A stretch of DNA of 64,000 nt from Gammaproteobacteria bacterium MOLA455 (GTDB taxonomy: Bacteria > Pseudomonadota > Gammaproteobacteria > Pseudomonadales > Porticoccaceae): positions 186,001-250,000 of the forward strand of contig AZIN01000001.1 of NCBI GenBank assembly GCA_000511875.1, read 5' to 3'. Positions 16,805 to 26,416 of this stretch are shown here, piece by piece; the first letter of the stretch is position 1; each line of letters opens with the position of its first letter. Both the position numbers and the translations under genes were made by a program. The notes below the pieces were generated by a model that had not been told where the DNA came from, made no database searches, and was given only the letters and a program-made list of their open reading frames with translations.

Positions 16805-18025
16805 ATGTCTGACTCAGACAGCAAAGACAACAATCAACCGGCCGCGATATCGGTCGCGGCCTATCAGCAGGCAACTCTGGCAATCCGTGGCGGCTATCAG
16901 CGCAGCCACGAGGCCGAGCACTCAGAGGCGATGTTCCTCACCTCCAGCTATGTGTTTGATAATGCAGAGATGGCGGCCAGGCACTTTAGTAATGAGCTGA
17001 AGGGCAATGTTTACTCCAGATACACCAATCCTACTGTGGGCGCGTTTGAAAAGCGTCTCGCGGCAATGGAGGGCGGCGAGCAGGCTGTAGCCACCTCATC
17101 TGGCATGGCAGCGACTCTCAGTATCGTCATGGCACTGCTCCAGTCTGGGGATCATATTCTTTGCTCCAAAGATGTATTTGGCAGCACCAGAGTCATGCTC
17201 AATAACTATATTGTTAAATTTGGCATTCAGGTCAGCTATGTGTCATTGACCGATCTCGATGCCTGGCAGCAGGCGATCCAGCCCAACACCAAAATGCTTT
17301 TCTGCGAGAGCCCGTCCAATCCCATGTCGGAAATAGCCGATTTAGAGGTGCTGGCAGCTCTGTCGAAACAGGCTGGTGCGCTCTTTGTTGTGGATAATTG
17401 CTTCTGTACACCGGTGCTGCAAAAACCTCTCCAATGGGGCGCGGATATAGTCGTCCATTCGGCGACCAAATATCTCGATGGTCAGGGCCGCTGTCTTGGC
17501 GGTGCTGTGGTTGGCAACAGCGAACTGATGGAAAAAGTCGTCGGTTTTTTGCGCGCAGCTGGGCCCACCATGAGTCCTTTCAACGCCTGGGTATTTCTTA
17601 AAGGTTTGGAAACCCTGCGTATCCGCATGCAAGCGCATTCGTCCAACGCCGCAGAGCTGGCGACTTGGTTAAAAGATCATCCCAAGGTCACTAAGGTGTT
17701 TTACGCCGGCTTAGAAGATCACCCCGGTCACAGCTTGGCCAAAAAGCAGCAATCTGATTTTGGCGGCGTGCTCTCTTTCTCGGTTGCCGGTGGTCGAGAG
17801 CAGGCTTGGAAGGTGATTGATAACACGCGTATGCTTTCCTTGACCGCAAACTTGGGTGATACCAAAACCACCATAGTGCATCCGGCGACAACCACCCATG
17901 GTCGCCTTTCAGACGAGGAACGCCAGCAGGCTGGGATTGGTGAAAATCTGATTCGTATTGCTGTGGGTCTGGAAGATATTGTCGATATTAAAAATGATCT
18001 ACAGTTGGGTTTAGATTTGATATAG
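16805..18025 (+). CDS. metZ: O-succinylhomoserine sulfhydrylase
   Basis: MetZ (about 406 residues) makes homocysteine directly from O-succinylhomoserine and sulfide, the one-step route to methionine used by pseudomonads and relatives. It is a PLP enzyme of the Cys/Met-metabolism family: the PLP lysine is in VHSATKYLDGQGR, with SSGMAAT upstream. It follows purF, as in Pseudomonas. A TTG two codons upstream, with better spacing from GGAG, could be the real start. It links the sulfur-assimilation genes elsewhere in the window to methionine. Confidence 0.93.
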   Translation: MSDSDSKDNNQPAAISVAAYQQATLAIRGGYQRSHEAEHSEAMFLTSSYVFDNAEMAARHFSNELKGNVYSRYTNPTVGAFEKRLAAMEGGEQAVATSSGMAATLSIVMALLQSGDHILCSKDVFGSTRVMLNNYIVKFGIQVSYVSLTDLDAWQQAIQPNTKMLFCESPSNPMSEIADLEVLAALSKQAGALFVVDNCFCTPVLQKPLQWGADIVVHSATKYLDGQGRCLGGAVVGNSELMEKVVGFLRAAGPTMSPFNAWVFLKGLETLRIRMQAHSSNAAELATWLKDHPKVTKVFYAGLEDHPGHSLAKKQQSDFGGVLSFSVAGGREQAWKVIDNTRMLSLTANLGDTKTTIVHPATTTHGRLSDEERQQAGIGENLIRIAVGLEDIVDIKNDLQLGLDLI

Positions 18026-18091
18026 GTCTTTTATTTAGGCACTCACGTACCCCCTATTATTAATTGGCGATAAAGCGCCGGGATTCAAACC

Positions 18092-18715
18092 ATGTTCACG
18101 TTAAATCTTCCCACCGCGGATCAGGCATTACCCGGTCGCGACACTGCTATGCCAGTCAGCAACCGCAATTTTATCAATGGTCAGCCACTGCAGCCGCCAT
18201 TCGCTGATGGGCTCTGCTCAGTGGTGGTGGGTATGGGGTGTTTTTGGGGCGCTGAGCGACGTTATTGGCAGCAAGAAGGCGTGATTACCACCGCGGTGGG
18301 ATATGCCGGTGGAGCCACTCCCAACCCGACTTATGAAGAGGCATGCTCTGGAATGACGGGGCACGCAGAAGTGGTACTTGTAGTTTTTGATCCCACAATA
18401 ATAAGCTTTGCAAAGTTGTTGGCTGTGTTTTGGGAGTCCCATGATCCCACTCAGGGTATGCGCCAGGGCAACGATCAGGGCAGTCAATATCGTTCGGTGA
18501 TTTACTGTGATACCGAAATCCAGCTCGAGCAGGCACTGGCTTCTGCTGAAACAGTTCAGGAGCAGTTGTCTACTTTAGGTTTCGGTGAGATTACCACTGA
18601 GATTCGTATGGCGCCGACGTTCTTTTATGCTGAGGATTATCACCAGCAGTATTTGGCGAAGAATCCCGGGGGTTACTGTGGCTTGCGTGGTACGGGGATT
18701 AGCTGCGCTATTTAG
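18092..18715 (+). CDS. msrA: Peptide methionine-(S)-S-oxide reductase
   Basis: MsrA (207 residues) repairs the S form of methionine sulfoxide in proteins. The catalytic Cys50 is in the GCFWG motif, followed by VGYAGG and the EVVLVVFDP strand, with YHQQYL near the C-terminus. The roughly 40-residue N-terminal extension is like E. coli MsrA. It converges on the hydratase gene at 18794. Confidence 0.95.
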   Translation: MFTLNLPTADQALPGRDTAMPVSNRNFINGQPLQPPFADGLCSVVVGMGCFWGAERRYWQQEGVITTAVGYAGGATPNPTYEEACSGMTGHAEVVLVVFDPTIISFAKLLAVFWESHDPTQGMRQGNDQGSQYRSVIYCDTEIQLEQALASAETVQEQLSTLGFGEITTEIRMAPTFFYAEDYHQQYLAKNPGGYCGLRGTGISCAI

Positions 18716-18750
18716 TCAATGGTGGCTGGAGAGCCTCGGCTATTTTGATT

Positions 18751-18780
18751 GAGATCCGCAGGCTTCGCGTAGGATGACAA
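18751..18780 (+). repeat. Degenerate GAGATC ... GGATGACAA repeat
   Basis: This 30-bp stretch between two convergent genes reads GAGATCCGCAGG then CTTCGCG then AGGATGACAA. It resembles the repeats at 56864 and 57148 in layout and ends but differs inside. It is probably a diverged member of the same loose family. Confidence 0.35.
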
Positions 18781-18793
18781 GTACGCCTGTAAT

Positions 18794-19552
18794 CTATGGT
18801 TTCAAAATCGCGGATATCGCTGCCTTAGCTTCAGGCGACGCAACACGCTTGGCAAACGCGTCAGATTCAACACTAATACGCTCTGCCAGAGGTTCCATAT
18901 CTCTGCGCATCAAGGCTTTACTCTGCACCAGCGCACCCCGAGATTTGCCCGCCAGTTTGGCTGCCGTAGTCATGGCGCAGGCCATGAGGTTATCACTGCT
19001 ACATATCTGATTGATCAGGTTGTATTGCAATGCTGTCGCGGAATCAAAGCGATCTCCCAAGAGCAGCATCTCAGCGGCTTTAACGTAGCCACAGCGCATA
19101 GGCATCAGCAGCGATGAACCAAACTCTGGGACCGCCGCCAAATTGATAAACGGCAGCATAAACACGGTACTAGGCGTCGAATAGACAAACTCACAGTGCA
19201 GTAATAGGGTCGTACCTATGCCCACGGCGTAGCCATCAACTGCTGCAATAACCGGCACTGGACAGGTGGAAAGGGCGCGCATAAATTCCCATACAGGGGC
19301 CGTCGTATCACTACCCGTGGTGGGAGGGCGAGCGAGAAAATCCTCCAGATCGTTGCCTGCTGAGAAGTCCCTACCCCCGGTTAAGACCACCACATTGACG
19401 TCTTCCTGAGTGGCGCGATGATCAAATATATCTGCCAGCTGGGCGTACATATCTGAGGTCAGGGCGTTCTTCTTCTCTGCACGATTGAAACTCACAGAGA
19501 GGATGCCGTCGGCGTAACGGGATTGAATTTGATCGGACATATTACTGCTCAT
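18794..19552 (-). CDS. Enoyl-CoA hydratase/isomerase family protein
   Basis: The protein has 252 residues with a crotonase fold acting on enoyl-CoA thioesters. The first oxyanion-hole segment is FSAGNDLEDF and the second is VDGYAVGIGTTLLLHC. The active-site region reads VPEFGSS, with one acidic residue as in peroxisomal-type delta3,delta2-enoyl-CoA isomerases, rather than the two Glu of classical hydratases. An isomerase role in unsaturated fatty-acid oxidation is therefore somewhat more likely. The first Met or the Met at residue 5 may be the start. It lies 21 bp downstream of the oligopeptide transporter operon. Confidence 0.82.
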   Translation of the reverse strand: MSSNMSDQIQSRYADGILSVSFNRAEKKNALTSDMYAQLADIFDHRATQEDVNVVVLTGGRDFSAGNDLEDFLARPPTTGSDTTAPVWEFMRALSTCPVPVIAAVDGYAVGIGTTLLLHCEFVYSTPSTVFMLPFINLAAVPEFGSSLLMPMRCGYVKAAEMLLLGDRFDSATALQYNLINQICSSDNLMACAMTTAAKLAGKSRGALVQSKALMRRDMEPLAERISVESDAFAKRVASPEAKAAISAILKP

Positions 19553-19573
19553 TTTTATAAGTATTGTTTAGTG

Positions 19574-21211
19574 CTAGGCGGTTGAGGCGCGCAGGCGTTC
19601 AGACCTAGGGTCTGCCAATGGAATCGCTGCCAGTAGATCTTTGCTGTACTGCTGCTTTGGGTCTGCCCAGAGTACCTCAGTGTCAGCGGTCTCGATAATC
19701 ACACCCTTATTCATTACCATCACGCGGTCAGAGATATAGCGCACAACTGAGAGATCGTGGGAAATAAACATCATGGTTAAATTATGCTTTTCTACTAGAT
19801 TGAGGATCAAATCTAAAATCTGCGCCTGAATGGTGACGTCGAGAGCGGACACTGGCTCATCGGCAATAATTAATTCCGGCTTGGTGGCTATAGCACGGCC
19901 AATAGCAATGCGCTGGCGTTGGCCGCCGGAGAACTCATGGGGATATTTGCGTAGGCTGTTGCGTGCTAGACCCACATCATCCATCAGTTGTTGGACCTGT
20001 TGGTCAATGTTCTTAGGATTGGCCAGACCATGATAGAGCAGCGGCTCCGCAAGAGTCTGGTGGACGGTCATGCGTGGGTTTAGGGATGCGTAGGGATCTT
20101 GGAAGATCATCTGCATCTTGCGCCGCCAGGGCACCAACTTGGCTGGGCTCAACTTGTTCAGCTCAACCCCCTTAAAATGTATAGATCCAGCGGTAATCGG
20201 GGCCAACTGTAATATAGATCGCCCCAGAGTAGATTTCCCAGAGCCAGATTCACCGACTAGGCCGAGAATTTCACCGCGCTGGATCTCTAATGAAACACCG
20301 TCCACCGCTTTGATATGACCAGCAATGGTGGTGCTGTAATCGTGGAAGTAGGTTTTCAGATCTCGCACAGTGATTAGCGGGCTATCCGCCTGAGCGCGGT
20401 TGGGCATACTCTTGGCACCCTCGGGAATCGCGGCCAATAATTTTTTCGTGTAATCATCTTCGCTGCGATAAAAGATACTCTCGGTGTCGTTGGCTTCGCG
20501 CACTGTGCCTTCGCACATAACCATTACCTTGTCGGCAATACCGGCCACCACACCCAGGTCGTGGCTGATAAATATTACCGCTACATCACGCTTTTGCTGC
20601 AATGTTTTAATCAGCGCCAAGATCTGCGCTTGAATGGTCACATCCAAGGCCGTGGTGGGCTCATCACAGATCAGCAGTCGCGGCTCATTGATCAGTGCCA
20701 TGGCAATCATGACGCGCTGGCGCATACCACCGGAAAACTCATGGGGAAAGCAGTTAAAGCGCTGTTCGGCGTCAGCAATACCCACTTCATCGAGTAATTC
20801 TATAGCCCGCAGACGCGCGTCGGAACGACTCTGGCGGCGACTTTTATCCTCGTTGTAAATCAGTGGTTCAATCAGCTGTTCACCGATACTGATAAAGGGG
20901 TTGAGAGAGGTCATTGGGTCTTGGAAAATCATTGCTATATCGTTGCTGCGAAAGCGTCGCATTTGCGCGGCATCGCAACTCAGCAGATCAATCCCATCAA
21001 ATAGGGCGGTGCCTGCTTCAATTTTTGCCGGGGGCTTCGGCAGCAGGTCAAGCAGGCTGTAACAGGTGACAGATTTACCTGAACCGGACTCGCCGACAAT
21101 CGCCAGAGTTTCACCGGCGTCAACGCTGAAGCTGACATCATCCACCGCTTTGACCACACCATTTCTGCTGTGAAAATAGAGTGTTAGCCCATTTACCTCA
21201 AGTAATGCCAT
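19574..21211 (-). CDS. Fused dipeptide/oligopeptide ABC transporter ATPase (DppD-DppF / YejF type)
   Basis: Two complete ABC ATPase domains lie in one 545-residue chain, about residues 1-260 and 270-530. Each has a Walker A (GESGSGKS), a signature (FSGGMRQR, FSGGQRQR), a Walker B and a switch His. Fused pairs like this (YejF) replace separate OppD and OppF. It drives import by the permeases encoded just upstream, with a 5-bp gap to the permease gene. Confidence 0.92.
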   Translation of the reverse strand: MALLEVNGLTLYFHSRNGVVKAVDDVSFSVDAGETLAIVGESGSGKSVTCYSLLDLLPKPPAKIEAGTALFDGIDLLSCDAAQMRRFRSNDIAMIFQDPMTSLNPFISIGEQLIEPLIYNEDKSRRQSRSDARLRAIELLDEVGIADAEQRFNCFPHEFSGGMRQRVMIAMALINEPRLLICDEPTTALDVTIQAQILALIKTLQQKRDVAVIFISHDLGVVAGIADKVMVMCEGTVREANDTESIFYRSEDDYTKKLLAAIPEGAKSMPNRAQADSPLITVRDLKTYFHDYSTTIAGHIKAVDGVSLEIQRGEILGLVGESGSGKSTLGRSILQLAPITAGSIHFKGVELNKLSPAKLVPWRRKMQMIFQDPYASLNPRMTVHQTLAEPLLYHGLANPKNIDQQVQQLMDDVGLARNSLRKYPHEFSGGQRQRIAIGRAIATKPELIIADEPVSALDVTIQAQILDLILNLVEKHNLTMMFISHDLSVVRYISDRVMVMNKGVIIETADTEVLWADPKQQYSKDLLAAIPLADPRSERLRASTA

Positions 21212-21216
21212 ATCAA

Positions 21217-22095
21217 TTAATCCTTTGAGGTTCTGGGGTCGAGGGCATCGCGCAGGCCATCGCCGAGAAAGTTGAGTGCAAAGAGCGTCAGTGACAAGGT
21301 TATGCCAGGAAAAATCAGCAGCCAGGGATACTCCTCCATGGTTTCGACGCCGTAATTAATCAGCAGTCCCCAGGAGCTCTGTGGCGGCTGTATACCGAGG
21401 CCGAGAAAACTTAAAAAGGCTTCCAGTAACATCACGCTGGGAATAGTCAGAGTGGTGTAAACAATCACCGGGCCCAGGGTGTTGGGAATAATATGACGAC
21501 GGATAATAGTCCACTGAGACAGGCCCAGAGAGTGGGCGGCTTCGACAAATTCTTGCTTCCGCAGGGACATCACCTGGCTGCGAACAATCCGCGCCATGGT
21601 CAGCCATTCCACTGCGCCAATGGCCAAGAACAGCAGCAGTATATTGCGCCCAAATACCACCATCAGCAGGACGATAAAGATCATAAACGGCAGGGCGTAC
21701 ATAATGTCGACAATACGCATCATCACTGCGTCCACTCTACCGCCGACAAAACCGGCGATGGCACCCCAAAGCACGCCGATTATTAGGGCTACCGCCGTAG
21801 CTATAAAGCCAACGGTAAGGGAGACTCGGCCGCCGTACATAATGCGTGTGAGCATATCGCGACCAAAAATATCTGTGCCTAACCAGTGCTCAAGAGAAGG
21901 TGCGGTGGCGCCGAGCATTAAATTTTGCTCTTCGTAACCATAGGGCGCTATCCATGGGGTAAGGATCGAAATTACACAGAGCAGAGCCAGAATACCCAGG
22001 CCAAATAGCGCCAGATAGTTTTTACTCAGCTTGATCCAGGCATCTTTCCACAATGAGGTGCCTTGCTCTTGTTGCTGTAGGCTAATTTGATCCAT
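21217..22095 (-). CDS. Oligopeptide ABC transporter permease, OppC type
   Basis: A 292-residue inner-membrane permease with an N-terminal cytoplasmic tail, then about six membrane helices and the EAA loop (EAAHSLGLSQWTIIRRHIIPN) that contacts the ATPase. The LGTDIFGRDMLTRIMYGGR motif is typical of OppC/DppC. Its start overlaps the end of the OppB gene by one base. Confidence 0.93.
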   Translation of the reverse strand: MDQISLQQQEQGTSLWKDAWIKLSKNYLALFGLGILALLCVISILTPWIAPYGYEEQNLMLGATAPSLEHWLGTDIFGRDMLTRIMYGGRVSLTVGFIATAVALIIGVLWGAIAGFVGGRVDAVMMRIVDIMYALPFMIFIVLLMVVFGRNILLLFLAIGAVEWLTMARIVRSQVMSLRKQEFVEAAHSLGLSQWTIIRRHIIPNTLGPVIVYTTLTIPSVMLLEAFLSFLGLGIQPPQSSWGLLINYGVETMEEYPWLLIFPGITLSLTLFALNFLGDGLRDALDPRTSKD

Positions 22096-23030
22096 TAATT
22101 ATTTCCCCGTGCTTGCTGGCGCAGCTTTGGGTCGAGCCAGATGGCGAGCATATCCGAGAGCAGGTTAAACAGAATAATCAGCGCGGCAAAAAAGATGGTC
22201 ATGCCCAAGATCATAGTGTAATCGCGGTTAAAAGCGGCTTGCACATAGAAGCGCCCGAGCCCGGGAATTTGGAAGATGGTTTCCACCACAAAGGAGCCCC
22301 CTAAGAGCCCGGCAAAGGCCGGCCCTAAAAAGGCCACTACTGGTATTAGTCCGCCGCGCATGGCGTGTTTAAAGATAATCACAGGCTCTGAGAGACCCTT
22401 GGCCCTAGCGGTGCGGATATAGTCCTGAGACAACACTTCAAGCATACTGCCGCGAGAGAGTCGCGCTATGTAGGCAGCGTATCCGGTACCCAAGGTGATC
22501 GAGGGCATGATCTTATCCCCGGGCATATCTCCCCAGCCGGATACCGGTAGCCATTCTAAATAGATGCCAAATATCAACACCAACAATGGCCCCAATAGAA
22601 AAGAGGGCATGCAGATGCCGAGCATGGCTGCGGACATGGGTACATAGTCTCGCATTGTGTTGGGTCGCATGGCGGCAGCGACACCGGCGCTGACACCAAT
22701 AATAAGCGCAACCATCATGGCATAGAGAGCGAGTTCCGCGGTGGCGGGAATACCTGCAGCGATGAGCTCATTGACCGTGCGTCCTGAGTATTTAAAGGAC
22801 GGGCCAAAATCTCCCTGCACCACGTCCCCTAGATAGCTGATGTATTGCTTCCACAAGGGTTGATCTAGATTGTATTGGGCTTCCAGAGCCTTGATCACTT
22901 CTGGAGGCACAGCTTTATCCGCGGAAAAAGGCCCGCCAGGTGCCGAGTGCACCAGCATGAAGGTGGCGCTGATCACTATTATTAGAACGGGAACGGCCTG
23001 CAGCAGGCGGTTGAGAGCAAATCGCCACAT
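22095..23030 (-). CDS. Oligopeptide ABC transporter permease, OppB type
   Basis: A 311-residue partner permease with an N-terminal membrane helix (RLLQAVPVLIIVISATF), the HSAPGGPF motif and an EAA-like loop (RTARAKGLSEPVIIFKHAM). It forms the transmembrane channel with the OppC-type protein. It overlaps the stop of the binding-protein gene by one base. Confidence 0.93.
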   Translation of the reverse strand: MWRFALNRLLQAVPVLIIVISATFMLVHSAPGGPFSADKAVPPEVIKALEAQYNLDQPLWKQYISYLGDVVQGDFGPSFKYSGRTVNELIAAGIPATAELALYAMMVALIIGVSAGVAAAMRPNTMRDYVPMSAAMLGICMPSFLLGPLLVLIFGIYLEWLPVSGWGDMPGDKIMPSITLGTGYAAYIARLSRGSMLEVLSQDYIRTARAKGLSEPVIIFKHAMRGGLIPVVAFLGPAFAGLLGGSFVVETIFQIPGLGRFYVQAAFNRDYTMILGMTIFFAALIILFNLLSDMLAIWLDPKLRQQARGNN

Positions 23031-24733
23031 TAGTTTTTCGCTCCTGAATCAGCTTGGTCAGCTTTCAGATACATCTCTTTGAACGACGGTTGGTTGAGTA
23101 TGTTGTCATTAAAATTCTTTACTGAGGGATTGACCAAATTGTTCGAGGTGTAAATATAGACTGGTATAACTGGCATGTCGTCGAGCAACATGGTTTCGGC
23201 GCGGTTAAAGATTTCCAGACGCTCGGTGTGCGTTTTGGCTTCGGGGGCGGCTTTGAGAATGAGCTGATCATATTCTGGGTTGCACCAGCCGGTTCGATTA
23301 TTGCCGCCATTGCAGAGAAACATATCGAGGAAATTATTTGGGTCGACATAGTCGCCGATCCAGCCAGCGCGACCAATCTCATAGTCGAGGCCAGTAATGC
23401 TATTTAGGTAGACTTTCCATTCTTGGTTGAGCAGTTTGACGTCTATATTGAGGTGCTTCTTCCACATCTGCTGAATGGCCACAGCGATCTTGCGGTGACC
23501 TTCGCTAGTGTTGTAGAGAATTTCGGTGGCGGGAAAACCTTCGCCATTGGGATAGCCAGCCTCAGCCAACAGCCGTCGCGCGGCCTCGGGGTTAAAGGCT
23601 AAATCACTCTTCGGGTAGTAGCCCATGGTGCCCGGTGGGGTGATGGTATAGGCGGGGATCTGTCCACCTTTGAGTATGCGTTGGCTAATCTTATCACGAT
23701 CGATTGTCATACCCAGGGCCCGTCGCACGCGCTTATCTTGCAGCTGCGGCACACGAGTATTGATGCGATAAAAGTAGACACCTAGATAAGGGGCTATATG
23801 CAGCGCGGGATCTTTACGCTCCATGTAGGCGGCGATTTTGTCAGCGGGGACTGTACCGCTGTAGTGGAGCTGGCCGGCACGGAACATGCGTTCCACAGTG
23901 ACGGCGTTTTCGATGGGGTAGAAGATAATTTTATTCAGCTTGACGCTGCCGGCATCCCAGTAGTGAGGGTTGCGTTCCACCACTACGCGGCGGTTGATTT
24001 TCCATTCGGATAGTTGAAAGGCGCCATTGCCCACTAGGTTGCCTTCGTAGGTCCAGCGGGTACCGCGCTGATCGGCGTCGCCAAACTTTTCGATGGTAGC
24101 GCGATGCACTGGGAAGAGGCTGTAGTGATCCAGTAGTTGTAAAAAGTAGGGGGTTGGGTTGTTTAAGGTGACACGCAGGGTATGGTCGTCCAGAGCTTTG
24201 ACGCCCACCTCTTCGAAGTCAGTGATTTCTCCTTCGTAATATTCTTTGGCATTGGCTATGGGAAAGTACATATAGGCGTAGAGATTGCCCAGTGCCGGTT
24301 GCAGGGCGCGCCACCAGGACCAGACATAGTCATGGGCATTGTGTGGGTCGCCGTTAGACCAGCGGGCGTTTTCGCGCAGGTAAAAAGTGTAGACGCGGCC
24401 GTCTTCGCTTATATCCCATGAGGTGGCGACGCCGGGTCGCGGCTCCAGGGTTTTGCTGTCCTTGAGCACTAGACCTTCCATTAGGGCGACGATGATTTTG
24501 TGTTCGGGTACGCCTGTGGCTATATGGGGGTCGAGGCTTTGCGGTTCAGTGCCGTTGCCCCAGTGTAGGATGCCGCTGCGGTTACCTGCGCTGACATTGT
24601 TTTCGCCGCCACCACAGCTGGAGAGAACTGTTAGCAGTAATAGAGTAGCCACTGCTTTGACGGAGTTGGCTCTTAGAAATGAGTAATCTGCGGAATTGGC
24701 TTTGGTGATTTTGGGTGCCGAGGAGTAGCTCAT
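23030..24733 (-). CDS. Oligopeptide-binding lipoprotein (OppA type)
   Basis: A 567-residue solute-binding protein of the SBP_bac_5 family that delivers peptides to the permease. A hydrophobic signal ends in the lipobox L-S-S-C, so the mature protein is a lipoprotein. GTEPQSLDPHIATG and the YTFYLRENARWSNGDP segment are family signatures. The long N-terminus before the hydrophobic stretch (about 28 residues) suggests that the true start could lie further in, although no better Met is near. First gene of the four-gene transporter operon. Confidence 0.92.
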   Translation of the reverse strand: MSYSSAPKITKANSADYSFLRANSVKAVATLLLLTVLSSCGGGENNVSAGNRSGILHWGNGTEPQSLDPHIATGVPEHKIIVALMEGLVLKDSKTLEPRPGVATSWDISEDGRVYTFYLRENARWSNGDPHNAHDYVWSWWRALQPALGNLYAYMYFPIANAKEYYEGEITDFEEVGVKALDDHTLRVTLNNPTPYFLQLLDHYSLFPVHRATIEKFGDADQRGTRWTYEGNLVGNGAFQLSEWKINRRVVVERNPHYWDAGSVKLNKIIFYPIENAVTVERMFRAGQLHYSGTVPADKIAAYMERKDPALHIAPYLGVYFYRINTRVPQLQDKRVRRALGMTIDRDKISQRILKGGQIPAYTITPPGTMGYYPKSDLAFNPEAARRLLAEAGYPNGEGFPATEILYNTSEGHRKIAVAIQQMWKKHLNIDVKLLNQEWKVYLNSITGLDYEIGRAGWIGDYVDPNNFLDMFLCNGGNNRTGWCNPEYDQLILKAAPEAKTHTERLEIFNRAETMLLDDMPVIPVYIYTSNNLVNPSVKNFNDNILNQPSFKEMYLKADQADSGAKN

Positions 24734-24952
24734 TTTGGAAATCCGTTTTTATGGTTTTTGTCGCTGACGGTCTACTGTTGTTGGGTCGTTCTGTAGTGTA
24801 CCGAACCGATAAAATTTAACCACAATAAAAGTGATCTATTGCTGGGATTGCCTGATGTGGGCCCGCTTGTGTTTTCTGCGGTTAATCGGGGGTTTTTCAC
24901 GGCGGGGCTGTTGCACTTGAAGGCCAAACCCGTGATAATCCCGCGCTTTAAT
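24734..24952. other. Divergent promoter region between oppA-type gene and ffs
   Basis: This gap separates the leftward transporter operon from the rightward 4.5S RNA. The ffs promoter at 24911-24939 is clear. For the transporter side I see no convincing promoter pair. Confidence 0.5.
24911..24939 (+). promoter_or_regulatory. Sigma-70 promoter of ffs
   Basis: TTGCAC and GATAAT are separated by exactly 17 bp and end 13 bp before the mature RNA. The bases after the -10 box are GC-rich (CCCGCG), like discriminators of stable-RNA promoters under growth-rate control. The RNA would have a short 5' extension removed by processing, as for E. coli ffs. Confidence 0.75.
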
Positions 24953-25064
24953 GGTGGCCCTCACTGGTCCCCTCGCAACAGCCAGCCGCGAACCCCGCCA
25001 GGCCCGGAAGGGAGCAACGGTAGTGGTTACGCTGTGTGCCGAGGTGTGGCTGGTGAGGGTCACC
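24953..25064 (+). ncRNA. ffs: Signal recognition particle 4.5S RNA (small SRP RNA)
   Basis: The conserved apical stem-loop GGCCCGGAAGGGAGCAACGG, which binds Ffh, is present near 25000-25020. The terminal helix pairs GGTGGCCCTCAC (24953-24964) with GTGAGGGTCACC (25053-25064) with one G-U pair. Length (112 nt) fits gammaproteobacterial 4.5S RNA. It forms the SRP with Ffh for co-translational membrane targeting. Ends are placed from the terminal helix. Confidence 0.95.
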
Positions 25065-25081
25065 GCCATATTCCCTGATTG

Positions 25082-25125
25082 TCTCTCGTTTATCTCTCGT
25101 TTATCTCTCGTTTATCTCTCGTTTT
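25082..25125 (+). repeat. Four tandem 11-bp repeats downstream of ffs
   Basis: Three perfect copies of TCTCTCGTTTA and a fourth ending in TTTT follow each other without spacers, 17 bp after the 4.5S RNA. The strand is pyrimidine-rich. It lies between ffs and pilZ and is not coding in any convincing frame. Confidence 0.9.
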
Positions 25126-25253
25126 TCCTCTCGCTTGACCTCGGGTTTCACATTCTAGCGGAGCAACATATCCGCCGGCCAAAATCGTATTGTCAGTCAA
25201 CCTACGTTTTTCATGCTAAGCTCAAAACAGCTTAGGGACAGAGGGCAATAAGG

Positions 25254-25598
25254 ATGTTTAAAGGTGGCAAAGGCGGTATTTTATCCGTAGAAATAAATAG
25301 TGAAGAGATGCTTTATGAGCACTACATGGCATTTGTTCAGGGGGGCGGCGTATTTGTCCCGACAACAAAAAGTTATGAGTTAGGGGACGATATTTTCTTT
25401 CTGTTAAGTATCTATCTGCGTCCTGAGCCAATACCTATGACCGGCAAAGTGGTCTGGGTTACTCACAAAGGTTCCGCGAGTTTTAAGCAGGAGGGTGTGG
25501 GCGTTCAATTGGGCCCCGACCACGAAGAATTAAAGGTTGATATTGAACAGGCTCTTACGGGTACGGTACACTCCCACAAGCCTACACTTACTATGTAG
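25254..25598 (+). CDS. pilZ: Type IV pilus assembly protein PilZ
   Basis: The protein has 114 residues and matches the founding PilZ protein of Pseudomonas: FVQGGGVFVPTTKSYELGDDIFFLLSI, then GKVVWVTHKG and EGVGVQLG. It lacks the RxxxR/DxSxxG pair needed to bind cyclic di-GMP, as is normal for this branch. It works with PilB and FimX-like partners in pilus extension. It precedes tatD, as in many gammaproteobacteria. Confidence 0.88.
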   Translation: MFKGGKGGILSVEINSEEMLYEHYMAFVQGGGVFVPTTKSYELGDDIFFLLSIYLRPEPIPMTGKVVWVTHKGSASFKQEGVGVQLGPDHEELKVDIEQALTGTVHSHKPTLTM

Positions 25599-25628
25599 TA
25601 ATCAATCCTAACAAAGACTTCTTACGCT

Positions 25629-26405
25629 ATGCTGGTAGACTCTCACTGTCATCTGGATCATTTGGATTTAAGCGATCGAGAGGGCGGTCTCAACGGCGTA
25701 ATCGACGCAGCTCAGGCTCGCGGTATCAGTCACTTTCTCAGTGTCGCCGTGGACATGACGACCTCCCGATCACTGATTGAGCTCACCGCACAATTTGATA
25801 ACGTCTACTCCTCGGTGGGCGTTCACCCCTTGCAGAAAAAACCACAGCCAGTGCCCAGAATCGATGAGCTAGTTGAACTAGCGCAGCAGCCGCGCGTGGT
25901 GGCCATAGGCGAAACCGGCTTGGACAATTTTTACAGTAGTGAGACCATTGACTGGCAGCGTCAGAGTTTCGTCAATCACCTTTTAGCCTGTCAAGAAATC
26001 GCGAAACCAGTAATTATCCATACCCGTGATGCCCGGGAAGAAACCATCGAGCTGATGCGAAAACACCGTCCATCTGCTGGGGGCGTGATGCACTGTTTTA
26101 CTGAAACCTGGGAGATGGCTCAGCAGGCAATAGAGTTAGGGTTCTATATTTCCTTCTCGGGAATTGTCACCTTCGCCAATGCTAAAGAGCTCCGCGATGT
26201 TGCCGTAAAAGTCCCATTGGATCGTATACTAGTTGAAACTGACTCACCTTGGTTAGCGCCGGTTCCCCACCGCGGCTCACAAAATGAACCGCAGTATGTT
26301 CGTGAAGTGGCCCAATGCATGGCCGATCTCCGTGGTATTAGCCTCGAGGAACTAGCCAGTGCCACCACTGATAACTTTAACCGTCTTTTCCAAATACCTG
26401 TTTAG
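25629..26405 (+). CDS. TatD-family metal-dependent deoxyribonuclease
   Basis: A 258-residue TIM-barrel hydrolase. The metal ligands are seen in DSHCHLD at the N-terminus, GETGLDNFY, IIHTRDA, MHCFTE and VETDSPWLAP. TatD-family proteins are DNases, some acting as exonucleases in repair or D-tyrosyl turnover. It closely resembles the YcfH subgroup, which lies beside pilZ/holB in related genomes. Confidence 0.9.
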   Translation: MLVDSHCHLDHLDLSDREGGLNGVIDAAQARGISHFLSVAVDMTTSRSLIELTAQFDNVYSSVGVHPLQKKPQPVPRIDELVELAQQPRVVAIGETGLDNFYSSETIDWQRQSFVNHLLACQEIAKPVIIHTRDAREETIELMRKHRPSAGGVMHCFTETWEMAQQAIELGFYISFSGIVTFANAKELRDVAVKVPLDRILVETDSPWLAPVPHRGSQNEPQYVREVAQCMADLRGISLEELASATTDNFNRLFQIPV

Positions 26406-26416
26406 AGAAAGCCATA

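Noticed and set aside
25082-25125. CRISPR or coding repeat from the 11-bp tandem units
   Set aside because: The units are too short, have no spacers and show no coding support.
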